A stretch of 40,767 nt of DNA, from positions 1 through 40,767 of the forward strand of contig CAMAQS010000012.1 in assembly GCA_945860565.1 (NCBI GenBank). Direction: 5' to 3'. A program made the translations under genes and the position numbers. Under the pieces are notes generated by a model. It was not told the origin of the DNA. It made no database searches and worked only from the letters and a program-made list of their open reading frames with translations. Below are positions 32,048 to 40,624 of this stretch, piece by piece (position 1 is the stretch's first letter; each line of letters starts with the position of its first letter). The DNA comes from Chitinophaga pinensis (lineage in GTDB: Bacteria > Bacteroidota > Bacteroidia > NS11-12g > UBA955).

Positions 32048-32473
32048 ATGAAGTTCAAATTTTTATATTTGTGTATTGCTGCAATTTGTGTTTTCAATAT
32101 TTTCAGTTGCAAAGAACAAGAAGAAGAAGTAACTTCAAGTCCATCCATTGTGGGTACCTGGGAATTGTATAAAGTTCATGGCAAATTTTACGTATCCAAC
32201 AGATACGAAAGAGACACTATCATTTTTCCTCCATCTGGAACTTCTACTATTTTTATAATGAACGAAAACAAGACAATGATGCAGATTTACACCGAGAATG
32301 GTGAAACCGACACATTTTCTGGAACCTATACTATAATTGGCTCTACTCTCGTTACCACGTTAAAAGATCCGACAGACAATTCAACCTATACCGATGAATA
32401 CGACAATGTTTACTTCAGTTTTACTGAATTGAATATGACCGGCTACGATCCGAACAAGACATATCCGGATTGA
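32048..32473 (+). CDS. Lipocalin-like lipoprotein, tandem copy 4, premature stop
   Basis: 141 aa from ATG 32048; a TTG at 32039 lies inside the -7 element and is rejected. Same plan as the other copies (lipobox IFSC, IVGTWELYK, GTSTIFI, GYDPNKT). The frame ends at TGA 32471-32473, at the position of a conserved Arg codon; reading on gives LEMVAHFKRK and then TAA at 32504-32506, matching the paralogues' last residues in length and ending. So a nonsense change removed the last 10 residues. The shortened protein may still fold. Confidence 0.82.
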   Translation: MKFKFLYLCIAAICVFNIFSCKEQEEEVTSSPSIVGTWELYKVHGKFYVSNRYERDTIIFPPSGTSTIFIMNENKTMMQIYTENGETDTFSGTYTIIGSTLVTTLKDPTDNSTYTDEYDNVYFSFTELNMTGYDPNKTYPD

Positions 32474-32525
32474 CTTGAAATGGTTGCTCATTTTAAACGG
32501 AAATAAACTAAATAACAATGATTCT

Positions 32526-32972
32526 ATGAAAAAAAACATTCAAATCTATTTCTGCCTTTTTTTATTAAGTTTTATCCTGTTCGCTTGTGGCGAGCAAGAA
32601 AATCCCCCAAAAGAAATTCAAATATTTGGAATTTGGTCAAAAGTAAAACAACAATTTATTCGGATAAATAACAATAAAATCATCGAAGACACTGTGACGT
32701 ATACATCAATCAACGACTCGAGTGATTTAGAATTATTTAATGATAGTACATACCGAATTAAATTCTACACGTTCAAAGATTCTGGAATTTTTCAGGGTAA
32801 ATATTATCGAAATAAACCATCAATAACATTTATCCCATTAGACAGTCCAACAAATACTGATGTGTACCAAGAACTGCGTCTTTCAGAAACTGAATTGTGG
32901 TTAAAGAAAACAGACCCAGACAATACCAATCCAAATAGAATTGAGATTATTCAATATTTCGTTAAAAAATAG
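32526..32972 (+). CDS. Lipocalin-like lipoprotein, tandem copy 5 (divergent)
   Basis: 148 aa from ATG 32526. Lipobox LFAC20, then GEQENPPKE, IFGIWSKVK in the place of VGTWEMSK, GIFQGKYY in the place of GTYNI, and TDPDNTNPNR in the place of DPNKTDLNR. Clearly the same family but the most diverged member. It begins only 19 nt after the old stop position of copy 4 and has no promoter or terminator of its own, so it depends on the copy 4 promoter. An in-frame ATG at 32475 lies in the broken tail of copy 4 and would hide the signal sequence. Confidence 0.82.
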   Translation: MKKNIQIYFCLFLLSFILFACGEQENPPKEIQIFGIWSKVKQQFIRINNNKIIEDTVTYTSINDSSDLELFNDSTYRIKFYTFKDSGIFQGKYYRNKPSITFIPLDSPTNTDVYQELRLSETELWLKKTDPDNTNPNRIEIIQYFVKK

Positions 32973-33016
32973 ATGGTTGATATACATCTTTGAGGGGTGT
33001 TAAATCTTAAAATAAA

Positions 33017-33841
33017 ATGAGCACAATTACACAGAGAGCGCGCAAATCCGCTGTGACTTTTGAGCGTACTATTCTTTCTGTACTTCACGTGTATTTTGAT
33101 GCACATACATTTATTCGAAAAAACCATTTCCGACGGTACTTAATAATATCTGGATTGGCATTTTTTATCTTATTTACTTTTACTATAAAGGCGATAATTT
33201 ATTGGGTCAACTATTTTGAGCAGCCAATAACTCAAGAACTATTGCCTATTTTGCAAAAATTTCTAACCATAAAACCTGAAGATATAACTACAGGTATTCG
33301 CGCTGGATTTTGGTTGATAAAAAAAGCAATTGAGGCTTATAAATACCCCATTTTTAGCTCCATATTCTTGATAGTGGGTACACCATTTTTTTCCTACATC
33401 AGTTCAAAAACAGAAGAAATACACTCTGGAAAAACATACCGTTTTTCGTTTATAGTTTTCTTTAAAGAAATAAAGCGTGGAATTAGCATATCTATCCGCA
33501 ATTCAATTAAACAGTTCGGGCTTATTTTGTTGATTACATTGTTCGGTATGATTCCGGTATTTGACCTAATTTCTCCGTTGTTTATTTTCTTTGTTCAAAT
33601 GTATTTTAACGGTATATTAATGACGGATTATACGTTTGAAAGGCAAGGATATACTGTAAAACAAAGTGAGGCCTTTTACAGTGGACATAAACCAGAGATG
33701 TTCGCCATTGGATTGGGATTTATGTTTTTGTCATTAATTCCTGTTGTTGGGTGGTTTATTGCGCCAACTTATGGTTTGGTTGCATCCTATTTATACTTCT
33801 CAAAAGTAACTATGCCCGTGAGACTGGAGTCCAAATCTTGA
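33017..33841 (+). CDS. EI24-domain (CysZ-like) membrane protein
   Basis: 274 aa. Four or more membrane helices (about 46-65, 112-130, 165-195, 228-262) with the EI24/CysZ-type pattern: SFIVFFKEIKRGISISIRN, FNGILMTDYTFERQGYTV and GLGFMFLSLIPVVGWFIAPTYGLVASYLY. In E. coli CysZ imports sulfate; the Bacteroidota homologues are uncharacterised. The start is 44 nt after lipoprotein copy 5. CATCTTTG (32985-32992) may be a weak -7 element. Confidence 0.8.
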   Translation: MSTITQRARKSAVTFERTILSVLHVYFDAHTFIRKNHFRRYLIISGLAFFILFTFTIKAIIYWVNYFEQPITQELLPILQKFLTIKPEDITTGIRAGFWLIKKAIEAYKYPIFSSIFLIVGTPFFSYISSKTEEIHSGKTYRFSFIVFFKEIKRGISISIRNSIKQFGLILLITLFGMIPVFDLISPLFIFFVQMYFNGILMTDYTFERQGYTVKQSEAFYSGHKPEMFAIGLGFMFLSLIPVVGWFIAPTYGLVASYLYFSKVTMPVRLESKS

Positions 33842-33919
33842 TTTAGTCAAAATAAACTTATTATTTGGACTCATTCTAAGTAATTATCACATTAGTTCAA
33901 CTATAGTAGCCAGAAATAC

Positions 33920-33927
33920 TATCTTTG
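33920..33927 (+). promoter_or_regulatory. -7 element TATCTTTG before the TonB receptor gene
   Basis: Perfect TAnnTTTG, ending 7 nt before the ATG at 33935. No TTG at the usual distance. Confidence 0.5.
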
Positions 33928-33934
33928 CATTGCC

Positions 33935-36004
33935 ATGATTCTTTCTAAAATGCGTTTTTGCATGCTTGCCTTATTTTTGCTTTGTTGTGTTTCAAATTCA
34001 TATGCACAAACAGACAATTTAGACACCCTAGATGAAGTTGTGGTTACTGGAACAATGAGGTCCGTTAAAAGGTCAGAAAGTCCAGTAAGTGTTGAGATTT
34101 ATACTTCTCATTTTTTTAAGAAAAATCCCACTCCAAATTTATTTGAGGCATTACAATTGGTTAACGGTGTGCGCCCCCAAGTAAATTGCAACGTCTGTAA
34201 TACGGGTGATATTCATATTAATGGAATGGAAGGACCATATACCATGGTATTAATCGATGGAATGCCCATTGTGAGTTCATTGGCCACGGTTTACGGATTA
34301 ATGGGGATTCCAAATGGAATGATAGATCGAATTGAAGTGGTAAAAGGTCCTGCGTCTTCATTATATGGAAGTGAGGCCATGGGTGGACTCATAAACATTG
34401 TGACGAAATCTGCAACATCTGGACCCAAAATTTCTTGTGATTTTTACAGTTCAACTTGGCCAGATGCCAACCTCGATTTAAATTTCACAACCAAAATTGG
34501 TGCAAAAAGTCATTTACTAACAGGAATAAACGGTTATTGGAATGACAGTAAACGAGATGATAATTTTGATGGATTTACGGATGTGGCAATTCAAAAACGC
34601 ATATCCTTATTTCAAAAGTTAAACATCCCCCGAAAACAAAACAAACAATTTGATATGGCCTGGAGAATTTTCAATGAAAATCGGTGGGGTGGAGAAATTG
34701 ATTGGAAAAAAGAATTTGAAGGGGGAGATTCAGTTTATGGAGAGAGTATACAGACTCAACGTCTTGAATTTGTTGGAAATTATCAACTGCCCATTAATTT
34801 ACCCTTGAAATTAGCAGTAAGTTTCAATCATCATAAACAAGCGAGCTTTTATGGAACTACACCGTACGATGCGGTACAAAGGATTGCTTTCGGACAATTG
34901 CTGTGGGAAAAAAAGATAAAGAAACACGCTTTACTCATTGGAAGTACCTTTAGGAATACTTTTTACGATGATAACACGGTGGCTACTCAGACAATAAAGA
35001 CCGACAGTTTTATTGAAAATGCACCATCGAACATAAACATGCCAGGCATATTTGTGCAGGAAGAGTATACTCTGTCTCCAAAATTTTTACTCTTAGGAGG
35101 ATTTAGAATCGACCATCATCCTGAACACAAATTCATTTACAGCCCAAGATTTGCGTTGAAATATACCACTACCAATAAAACGGTAATTCGTTTAAACGCA
35201 GGAACAGGCTTTCGGGTTGTTAATTTATTTACAGAAGACCATGCCGCACTTACTGGCGCCAGAACTGTTATTATTAAAAATGAACTAAGGCCAGAACAAT
35301 CTAACAATGTGAATTTAAATGTTAATCACACATTTGGACTTAAACGCGACGCCTTAATTAATGTGGAATCCTCTCTATTCTATTCGCATTTTCAAAACAG
35401 AATAATCCCCGATTACACTACCGACCCTACAGCAATAATTTACGATAACCTAAACGGGATATCTGTAAATAGAGGTCTAAACATTAGCGCCTTTTACCAA
35501 AATAAACGAGGATTTAGTTCAAGAATCGGCATTACCTATATGGATGTCTATTTTATTGAAAATGCGGTAAAAAGTCGTCCACTACTCACTGAAAAAATGA
35601 ATGGGACTTTCACTGTGGGATATCGATTCGCCCGTATTCGCACTACCATCGATTATTCAGGCAATGTGGTGAGTCCGATGCTACTTCCTACGCTCGGCGA
35701 ACTTGACCCCAGAAGCAAAACGTCCCCTTGGTGGTCTGTTCAACATGTTACATTTGTTCATACCTACAATAAAAAAGTAAGCTTCTATTTTGGAATCAAA
35801 AACTTATGGAACTGGACACCAAATAAAGGAAATCCATTCATTATTGCTAGGTCAAATGATCCGTTTGACAAACAGGTAAAATTTATTGACGGAGTTCCTC
35901 AAATCACCCCCGATAATCCATCTGCGCTAACATTTGACCCTACTTACGTATTTGCGCCAAATCAAAGTCGAAGGTTTCTTATTGGATTAAGATTTTCTAT
36001 TTAA
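33935..36004 (+). CDS. TonB-dependent outer-membrane receptor
   Basis: 689 aa. Signal peptide ending SYAQ, TonB-box-like LDEVVVTGT, plug domain (about 30-145: LIDGMPIVSSLATVYGLMGIP, RIEVVKGPASSLYGSEAMGGLINIVTK), then a 22-stranded type barrel ending in ...RRFLIGLRFSI. The plug has a Cys pair in NCNVCNTGDIHINGMEGPYT, seen in a subgroup of Bacteroidota receptors; it may form a disulfide or touch a metal. Substrate cannot be read from the sequence; siderophore, cobalamin or copper are all possible. No carboxypeptidase-like N-terminal repeat and no SusD partner, so not a glycan system. Its stop overlaps that of the convergent porin by 4 nt. Confidence 0.93.
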   Translation: MILSKMRFCMLALFLLCCVSNSYAQTDNLDTLDEVVVTGTMRSVKRSESPVSVEIYTSHFFKKNPTPNLFEALQLVNGVRPQVNCNVCNTGDIHINGMEGPYTMVLIDGMPIVSSLATVYGLMGIPNGMIDRIEVVKGPASSLYGSEAMGGLINIVTKSATSGPKISCDFYSSTWPDANLDLNFTTKIGAKSHLLTGINGYWNDSKRDDNFDGFTDVAIQKRISLFQKLNIPRKQNKQFDMAWRIFNENRWGGEIDWKKEFEGGDSVYGESIQTQRLEFVGNYQLPINLPLKLAVSFNHHKQASFYGTTPYDAVQRIAFGQLLWEKKIKKHALLIGSTFRNTFYDDNTVATQTIKTDSFIENAPSNINMPGIFVQEEYTLSPKFLLLGGFRIDHHPEHKFIYSPRFALKYTTTNKTVIRLNAGTGFRVVNLFTEDHAALTGARTVIIKNELRPEQSNNVNLNVNHTFGLKRDALINVESSLFYSHFQNRIIPDYTTDPTAIIYDNLNGISVNRGLNISAFYQNKRGFSSRIGITYMDVYFIENAVKSRPLLTEKMNGTFTVGYRFARIRTTIDYSGNVVSPMLLPTLGELDPRSKTSPWWSVQHVTFVHTYNKKVSFYFGIKNLWNWTPNKGNPFIIARSNDPFDKQVKFIDGVPQITPDNPSALTFDPTYVFAPNQSRRFLIGLRFSI

Positions 36005-37440
36005 AAATGGTAGTTTAGGACTACATTTATCTGTAATAAATTTACTTTATTTATTTGGTATTTTTGGGGGATATCTTGTTCTAAATTTGATTTATAAACG
36101 AGTAAAATCTGACTTTCTATGCCTTTCCAATATCCTTGAAAGTCGTGTCGCCAGTCCAGATTAAACTGCAAATAACTTGGCATTCCATATTTATTTGATG
36201 AAAAAGCGTATACCGATGGCAATTGATAATATCCGCCTATGGCCAAAAGAGTATTTCTAGTTGTTATTCGTTGTTTAATCTTAAAGTTTGTCGCTTGTAC
36301 ATTTGCGAGTCCTTCATTTCTTTCTCGGGGCATAAACGTAAAAAATGGATCTCTACCCCATTCTCGCGGCATAATATATTGCCCTTGATTTGAAATGTGG
36401 GTATAATTTAATTCAAGGGTTGTATTTTTGATTTTAGTTCCAATTCTACCACTTATTATAAATGCATGTTGACTATTATTCATGTATTTTTCGGTTGCTA
36501 TTTGGCTTCCGCCATTCCCATTTGAAAATTGTTTTGTCAATTGCAAAGAACCATAATATGTTAGTGAATTGGTGCGATTTAATGTATAATCTGTTTGAAT
36601 AAGTGAAATATTAAACAGATTTTGAACGTACATATTCCAACCGCGTACTGATACATTTTTATTGATGGTATGGAAGATACCCGTTAACAATAACCAATCA
36701 CTTTGGATTTTACCAACGAATTGATTCGGATTGCCTGTTTCATTTACACCAGCGCCATAAAGTCCAATTGATTCTCCAATTCCATACCATTTAGTGGTGC
36801 TTCTGGGCGAGATTCCCCAAATAATTCCTCCATTAATTTTGGTATTTTTCCATTTATTTAGATTAAGCCAAGCTCCTTCTACTCCAGTTCCCCGCATTCT
36901 TCCATCTTGTAAATTTATAAATGGTGTATTAATTAATTGACGACCAAAAACAATTTGTGACGACTTAAAATTATATTTTACATAAAATTCCTCCAATCTG
37001 TCCAAATCTTCGGTATTTTTAGGATCACTAACATCAAAAAGGCCTATTTCATAGCGATTCTTGGCGTTGGTTAAACTATCCCTCAGCGCTAAATCTGAAG
37101 ACCCTAAATTAAAAATAAAAAAACCACTTACGGCAAATTGAAACCCTTTAATTGGCAATGTTTCATACCGAATTCCACCACCACCTGCATTTGCGTAATA
37201 GTCAGACAAATTTTCATTGTTTTGGGTATTCATATAAAAGTACCTTAAATGACCATTGAATTTACCTTTGCGGAAAGCGTCTTGCAAGGAATTCGTGTCT
37301 TTTTTTGGGGGATGACTGCCTTTCCACATTTGAGGTGTTTCAGTTATTTCCTGGTGTTGGGCAAAGAGAGTAGAAAAAGGAAAAAGTATCCCTAGAAACA
37401 AAATAAAACCAAATAAACAGTAACGGCTTTTACCATACAT
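36001..37440 (-). CDS. OprD-like outer-membrane porin
   Basis: 479 aa from ATG 37440; the longer TTG start at 37452 lies inside a perfect -7 element and is rejected. Signal peptide ending LFAQ. The mature part shows FNGHLRYFYMNTQN, YANAGGGGIRYETLPIKGFQ, FGRQLINTPFINLQDGRM and the C-terminal strand NVVLNYHF, a typical OprD-family porin (18-stranded barrel taking up small substrates). Two GGGGGAT motifs lie in it (36066, 37307). It is convergent with the TonB receptor; both envelope proteins may serve the same nutrient but that is not shown. Confidence 0.87.
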   Translation of the reverse strand: MYGKSRYCLFGFILFLGILFPFSTLFAQHQEITETPQMWKGSHPPKKDTNSLQDAFRKGKFNGHLRYFYMNTQNNENLSDYYANAGGGGIRYETLPIKGFQFAVSGFFIFNLGSSDLALRDSLTNAKNRYEIGLFDVSDPKNTEDLDRLEEFYVKYNFKSSQIVFGRQLINTPFINLQDGRMRGTGVEGAWLNLNKWKNTKINGGIIWGISPRSTTKWYGIGESIGLYGAGVNETGNPNQFVGKIQSDWLLLTGIFHTINKNVSVRGWNMYVQNLFNISLIQTDYTLNRTNSLTYYGSLQLTKQFSNGNGGSQIATEKYMNNSQHAFIISGRIGTKIKNTTLELNYTHISNQGQYIMPREWGRDPFFTFMPRERNEGLANVQATNFKIKQRITTRNTLLAIGGYYQLPSVYAFSSNKYGMPSYLQFNLDWRHDFQGYWKGIESQILLVYKSNLEQDIPQKYQINKVNLLQINVVLNYHF

Positions 37441-37449
37441 ATACAATTG

Positions 37450-37457
37450 CAAATGTA
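37450..37457 (-). promoter_or_regulatory. -7 element TACATTTG before the OprD-like gene
   Basis: Perfect TAnnTTTG on the minus strand, 9 nt before ATG 37440. It decides the start: the in-frame TTG at 37452-37450 lies within it. Confidence 0.55.
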
Positions 37458-37540
37458 GATTCTAAAAAATGCGTGATTGGTAACATAAATCACACGATAC
37501 TGGTTCGAAAATTGTAAATTTAAAGTCTTATAAAGACCAA

Positions 37541-38158
37541 ATGAAAAAAATGTGGGATGATCGATATGCGGAGGACGGTTTTGCTTACGGTAGTGAACCA
37601 AATGTCTATTTTAAAGAGTGTATTGATACTATTGAATTAAAAAAGTCAATATTGTTACCTGCTGAAGGAGAAGGAAGAAATGCCGTTTATGCAGCTTCCG
37701 TTGGTTGGGATGTTACGGCTTTTGATATTAGCTCGGAAGGAAGAGAAAAAGCCATCCAATTGGCCGAGGTACATGGGGTTAAATTTAACTATGAAGTGAA
37801 AGATTTTGAAGAAATCTACTTTAATCGTGCTTTTGATTGTGTAGCTTTTATTTATACTCATTTCACAACAGAAAAAAAGTACTTGTTCTTTGATAAGATG
37901 CTGGACGCTTTAAAACCAGGGGGTTGGGTTATTTTTGAATGCTTTAGTGTGAATAATTTATCGTTTAGAGATAAAAACCCAAAAATTGGTGGTCCCGAAA
38001 ATCCAAATATGTTATATAGCATTGTGGAGTTACAGACAATTTTTATGGGATATAAAATTATAAATTTAACAGAAGACTTGGTAACTTTAAATGAAGGAAA
38101 ATATCACAATGGAGAAGGTTGCGTTATTCGCTTATTTGCTCAAAAACCTATTCCTTAA
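37541..38158 (+). CDS. TehB-like SAM-dependent methyltransferase
   Basis: 205 aa. N-terminal WDDRYAEDGFAYGSEPNVYF, motif I LLPAEGEGRNAVYAA, then VTAFDISSEG with the ribose-binding Asp, and FIYTHFTTEKKY; these are typical of the thiopurine/tellurite-type methyltransferase subgroup (TehB-like, Methyltransf_25). The substrate may be a soft metalloid or small thiol compound, by family only. Convergent with the Na/Pi cotransporter gene, overlapping it by 11 nt. Confidence 0.87.
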   Translation: MKKMWDDRYAEDGFAYGSEPNVYFKECIDTIELKKSILLPAEGEGRNAVYAASVGWDVTAFDISSEGREKAIQLAEVHGVKFNYEVKDFEEIYFNRAFDCVAFIYTHFTTEKKYLFFDKMLDALKPGGWVIFECFSVNNLSFRDKNPKIGGPENPNMLYSIVELQTIFMGYKIINLTEDLVTLNEGKYHNGEGCVIRLFAQKPIP

Positions 38159-39077
38159 TCCAACGATTCAACAACTGTTCTACTTTGGGCACAAATCCAA
38201 TAAACAGCAATACTCCCAAAAAGTTAAACAATACGTGCCCATTGGCAATAATGTGTTCAAATTTATTACTATTTGAAATATACATAGCCAATTTAACAAA
38301 AGGTTCAAAGAAAATCAAACCTATAATAATAGAACAAAGATTAAAGAAAAGGTGAAATAATCCTGCTTTTTTTGCCTGCTTAGACCCTCCAATTGTTGCC
38401 AATAGCGTGTCTGAACAAGTGCCTAATTCTGCACCTATCATTAATGCCAAACCAGCTGAGACTGATAGCAAACCCTTCTTGGCAAATACAATGGCCATTC
38501 CTACGGTGGCTGAAGAAGATTGTATAATTAAGGTTAAAATTGCACCGGTAAGTGAACCCAAATAAGGATTGTCTAAACTTGTTAAAAAATGTTGAAAATA
38601 TGCTTCATTCCTTAAAGGCTCAACAGCTCGTTCCATTGTATATAAGCCGAAAAATAACATGCCGAAATAAACAACAATTTTACCAAGATTATTTAATTTG
38701 TTACTTTTAGCAACCAATAACAATACAAAGCCCAGAACCAACAATACAGGAGAATATTTTCCAATATTCATAGCAATTAGTTGACTACTAAAAGTAGTCC
38801 CAATATTTGCACCCATTATGATTCCCATTGTTTGTTTAAACGTAAGTAACTTGGCATTAATAAGAACAATGGCAATGATGATAACTGCAGAAGATGAGTC
38901 TAATAATGTGGTAAAAATAGTTCCTGTTATAATTGCTGAAAATAGGTTTTTTGTAAATTTTAAAATCCAAATACGCACACTTTCACCTGCAAAATCAGTA
39001 ATGGTAGAAGACAAATTATTAACGGCAAAAAGGAATAACACCAATCCAGCTAATAGCGATAAAACAACTTCTAACAT
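38148..39077 (-). CDS. Na/Pi cotransporter family protein
   Basis: 309 aa with about eight helices in two inverted halves. The duplicated QSSS-type motifs are present: LLDSSSAVIIIA (about 59-70) and IIQSSSATVGMAI (about 185-197), with GANIGTTFSS and GAELGTCSDT after each. NptA-type proteins move phosphate with sodium. It lacks the C-terminal PhoU domain of the long form. Overlaps the convergent methyltransferase gene by 11 nt. Confidence 0.92.
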   Translation of the reverse strand: MLEVVLSLLAGLVLFLFAVNNLSSTITDFAGESVRIWILKFTKNLFSAIITGTIFTTLLDSSSAVIIIAIVLINAKLLTFKQTMGIIMGANIGTTFSSQLIAMNIGKYSPVLLVLGFVLLLVAKSNKLNNLGKIVVYFGMLFFGLYTMERAVEPLRNEAYFQHFLTSLDNPYLGSLTGAILTLIIQSSSATVGMAIVFAKKGLLSVSAGLALMIGAELGTCSDTLLATIGGSKQAKKAGLFHLFFNLCSIIIGLIFFEPFVKLAMYISNSNKFEHIIANGHVLFNFLGVLLFIGFVPKVEQLLNRWIKE

Positions 39078-39807
39078 TTTGCAAATAAATGAAATACATG
39101 TTAATTTACAATTAACTCAAGGTCATCAAAACAATTCATTGGTCCAAGGTATGGAATCATCAATGAAATATTATGACAAAAGCTAAACTAATAAAGGAGA
39201 ATTGATACTTAAAAAACAATAACTTGAGAAGCCAAATACATAATTAGCGAATACCAAATAATTGTTTATTAAAAATATAGATTCAAAAAATCCACATTGG
39301 AGGTTATACCTAGAATATGCATTAGAAAATATATTCCGATTACAAATCCCTAGAAATCAGACGTGGTAATGACTTAATTTCGGTTACCATGTCGTTAAAA
39401 TAAGAACACATTCTAAATTGCTGAATTCTTTCGGCATAAGGCCTTTTGACGATGATATAATGCATAATCCTGGTTATACAAATACCTACTTGGTAAATTA
39501 TAAATGTGCGAACATTTTAAGGTAAGTTCTAAATTGAAAATCCCTTTGTATAGATAAGAATGGTTTAGAGGGTCTATTTAGGTATTACTAGTACAAAAAA
39601 ATGAATTTTTTTTTGTCTAATTCAAATATTCTTCCACCATTGGATTGTAAAACAGGGCAAAAGAAATAAAGTCATAAAGAACCTTAATAAAATAATAATT
39701 ACTAGGAACTTCTTAAACTTTGATAACTAAAATTAGTATAAATTAATGAAATCCATTTCGATCATTAATAAAGGAACTCGACTATTGAATGAATACAAAA
39801 AATCAAA
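39078..39807. other. 730-nt gene-poor stretch
   Basis: No gene is well supported. The best candidate is a minus-strand frame of 41 codons plus stop (39465 down to 39340) starting MHYIIVKRPYAERIQQFRM, which could be a small protein or a relic; it has no recognised family. The rest is very AT-rich, with no strong hairpin. Confidence 0.4.
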
Positions 39808-40530
39808 TTAATTAAGGTGCATAGGAACATCCATTATCAATACTTCAGAATTTATTATAGATTCAATTTTAATAGGATTTGTCAAATTCCACAATCCAAG
39901 ACCATCTCGGGTATTCAATTCATGACCATTGACAACGATTTTCCCTGACAACAAAAAAATATAGACACCATTATCAGGAAGCTGTACTGTATAGGTATGT
40001 GAGGAATTGGAATGCAATAAACCCAAAGAGAACCATACATTCTGACGAATCCAAACTGCAGATTCACTTGGTTGGGGTGTAAGAATGAATTGTAATTTAT
40101 TGTTTCTATCTGCAGGATTAAGTGATTTTTGGTCATACCTTGGTGTACCATTTCTTTTATCCGGAAATATCCATATTTGTAAAAATTTAACAGGTAAATT
40201 CTTATTGTGATTATATTCACTATGGGTAATACCTGTACCAGCACTCATTACTTGGATGTCGCCCTTTCGAATTATGGTTACATTTCCCATGCTATCACGG
40301 TGTTCAAGGTCACCTTCGAGTGGTATAGATACAATTTCCATATTATCATGAGGATGCGTACCAAAGCCCATTCCCATGTCTACAGTATCATCATTGAGAA
40401 CACGTAAAACACCAAAATGCATTCTATCTGGGTTATGATATTGGGCGAAACTAAAGGTATGGTATGATTGCAGCCAACCGTGATTTGCTGAACCACGGGA
40501 GGAAGCGGGGTGAAAAACAAAATGATTCAT
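39808..40530 (-). CDS. Pirin-family protein (YhhW-like)
   Basis: 240 aa bicupin. N-terminal RGSANHGWLQSYHTFSFAQYHNP, then metal-ligand segment THPHDNMEIVS and GTGITHSEYN in the first cupin (His and Glu ligands), and a shorter second cupin (HTYTVQLPDNGVYIFLLSG). YhhW-type pirins bind Fe or Ni and can oxidise quercetin in vitro; the physiological role is unclear. Single gene; start 131 nt from the rRNA operon end. No clear promoter seen. Confidence 0.92.
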   Translation of the reverse strand: MNHFVFHPASSRGSANHGWLQSYHTFSFAQYHNPDRMHFGVLRVLNDDTVDMGMGFGTHPHDNMEIVSIPLEGDLEHRDSMGNVTIIRKGDIQVMSAGTGITHSEYNHNKNLPVKFLQIWIFPDKRNGTPRYDQKSLNPADRNNKLQFILTPQPSESAVWIRQNVWFSLGLLHSNSSHTYTVQLPDNGVYIFLLSGKIVVNGHELNTRDGLGLWNLTNPIKIESIINSEVLIMDVPMHLN

Positions 40531-40582
40531 AGTATAAAGTTACAAAAAAAACAAGTAATGCAATTCGCGAAGAATTCTAATA

Positions 40583-40614
40583 AAATATCCTCGGGATAAA
40601 TCCCGAGGATATTT
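40583..40614. terminator. Second hairpin after the rRNA operon
   Basis: 14-bp perfect stem (40583-40596 with 40601-40614), loop TAAA. It lies downstream of the main rRNA terminator on the minus strand and also faces the pirin promoter region. A fragment of one arm (AATCCCGAGGATATT) recurs at 17933-17947. Confidence 0.75.
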
Positions 40615-40624
40615 GACAAAAAAA

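Larger units (their letters stand above)
513..37313. repeat. Dispersed over-represented motif TTTYGGGGGAT (18 copies)
   Basis: By eye the 7-mer GGGGGAT is present on the plus strand at 724, 6666, 21724, 21747, 23030, 23584, 28786, 36066 and 37307, and as ATCCCCC on the plus strand at 513, 2468, 3193, 9250, 9334, 23131, 23699, 32602 and 34625. Most copies are preceded by TTT or TTC; several continue as GATGATTATCGG or a variant. Copies fall in genes in different reading frames (giving SPEK, NPPK, IPQK, LGD, WGM) and between genes, so the constraint is on DNA, not on a peptide. Function unknown. Confidence 0.8.
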
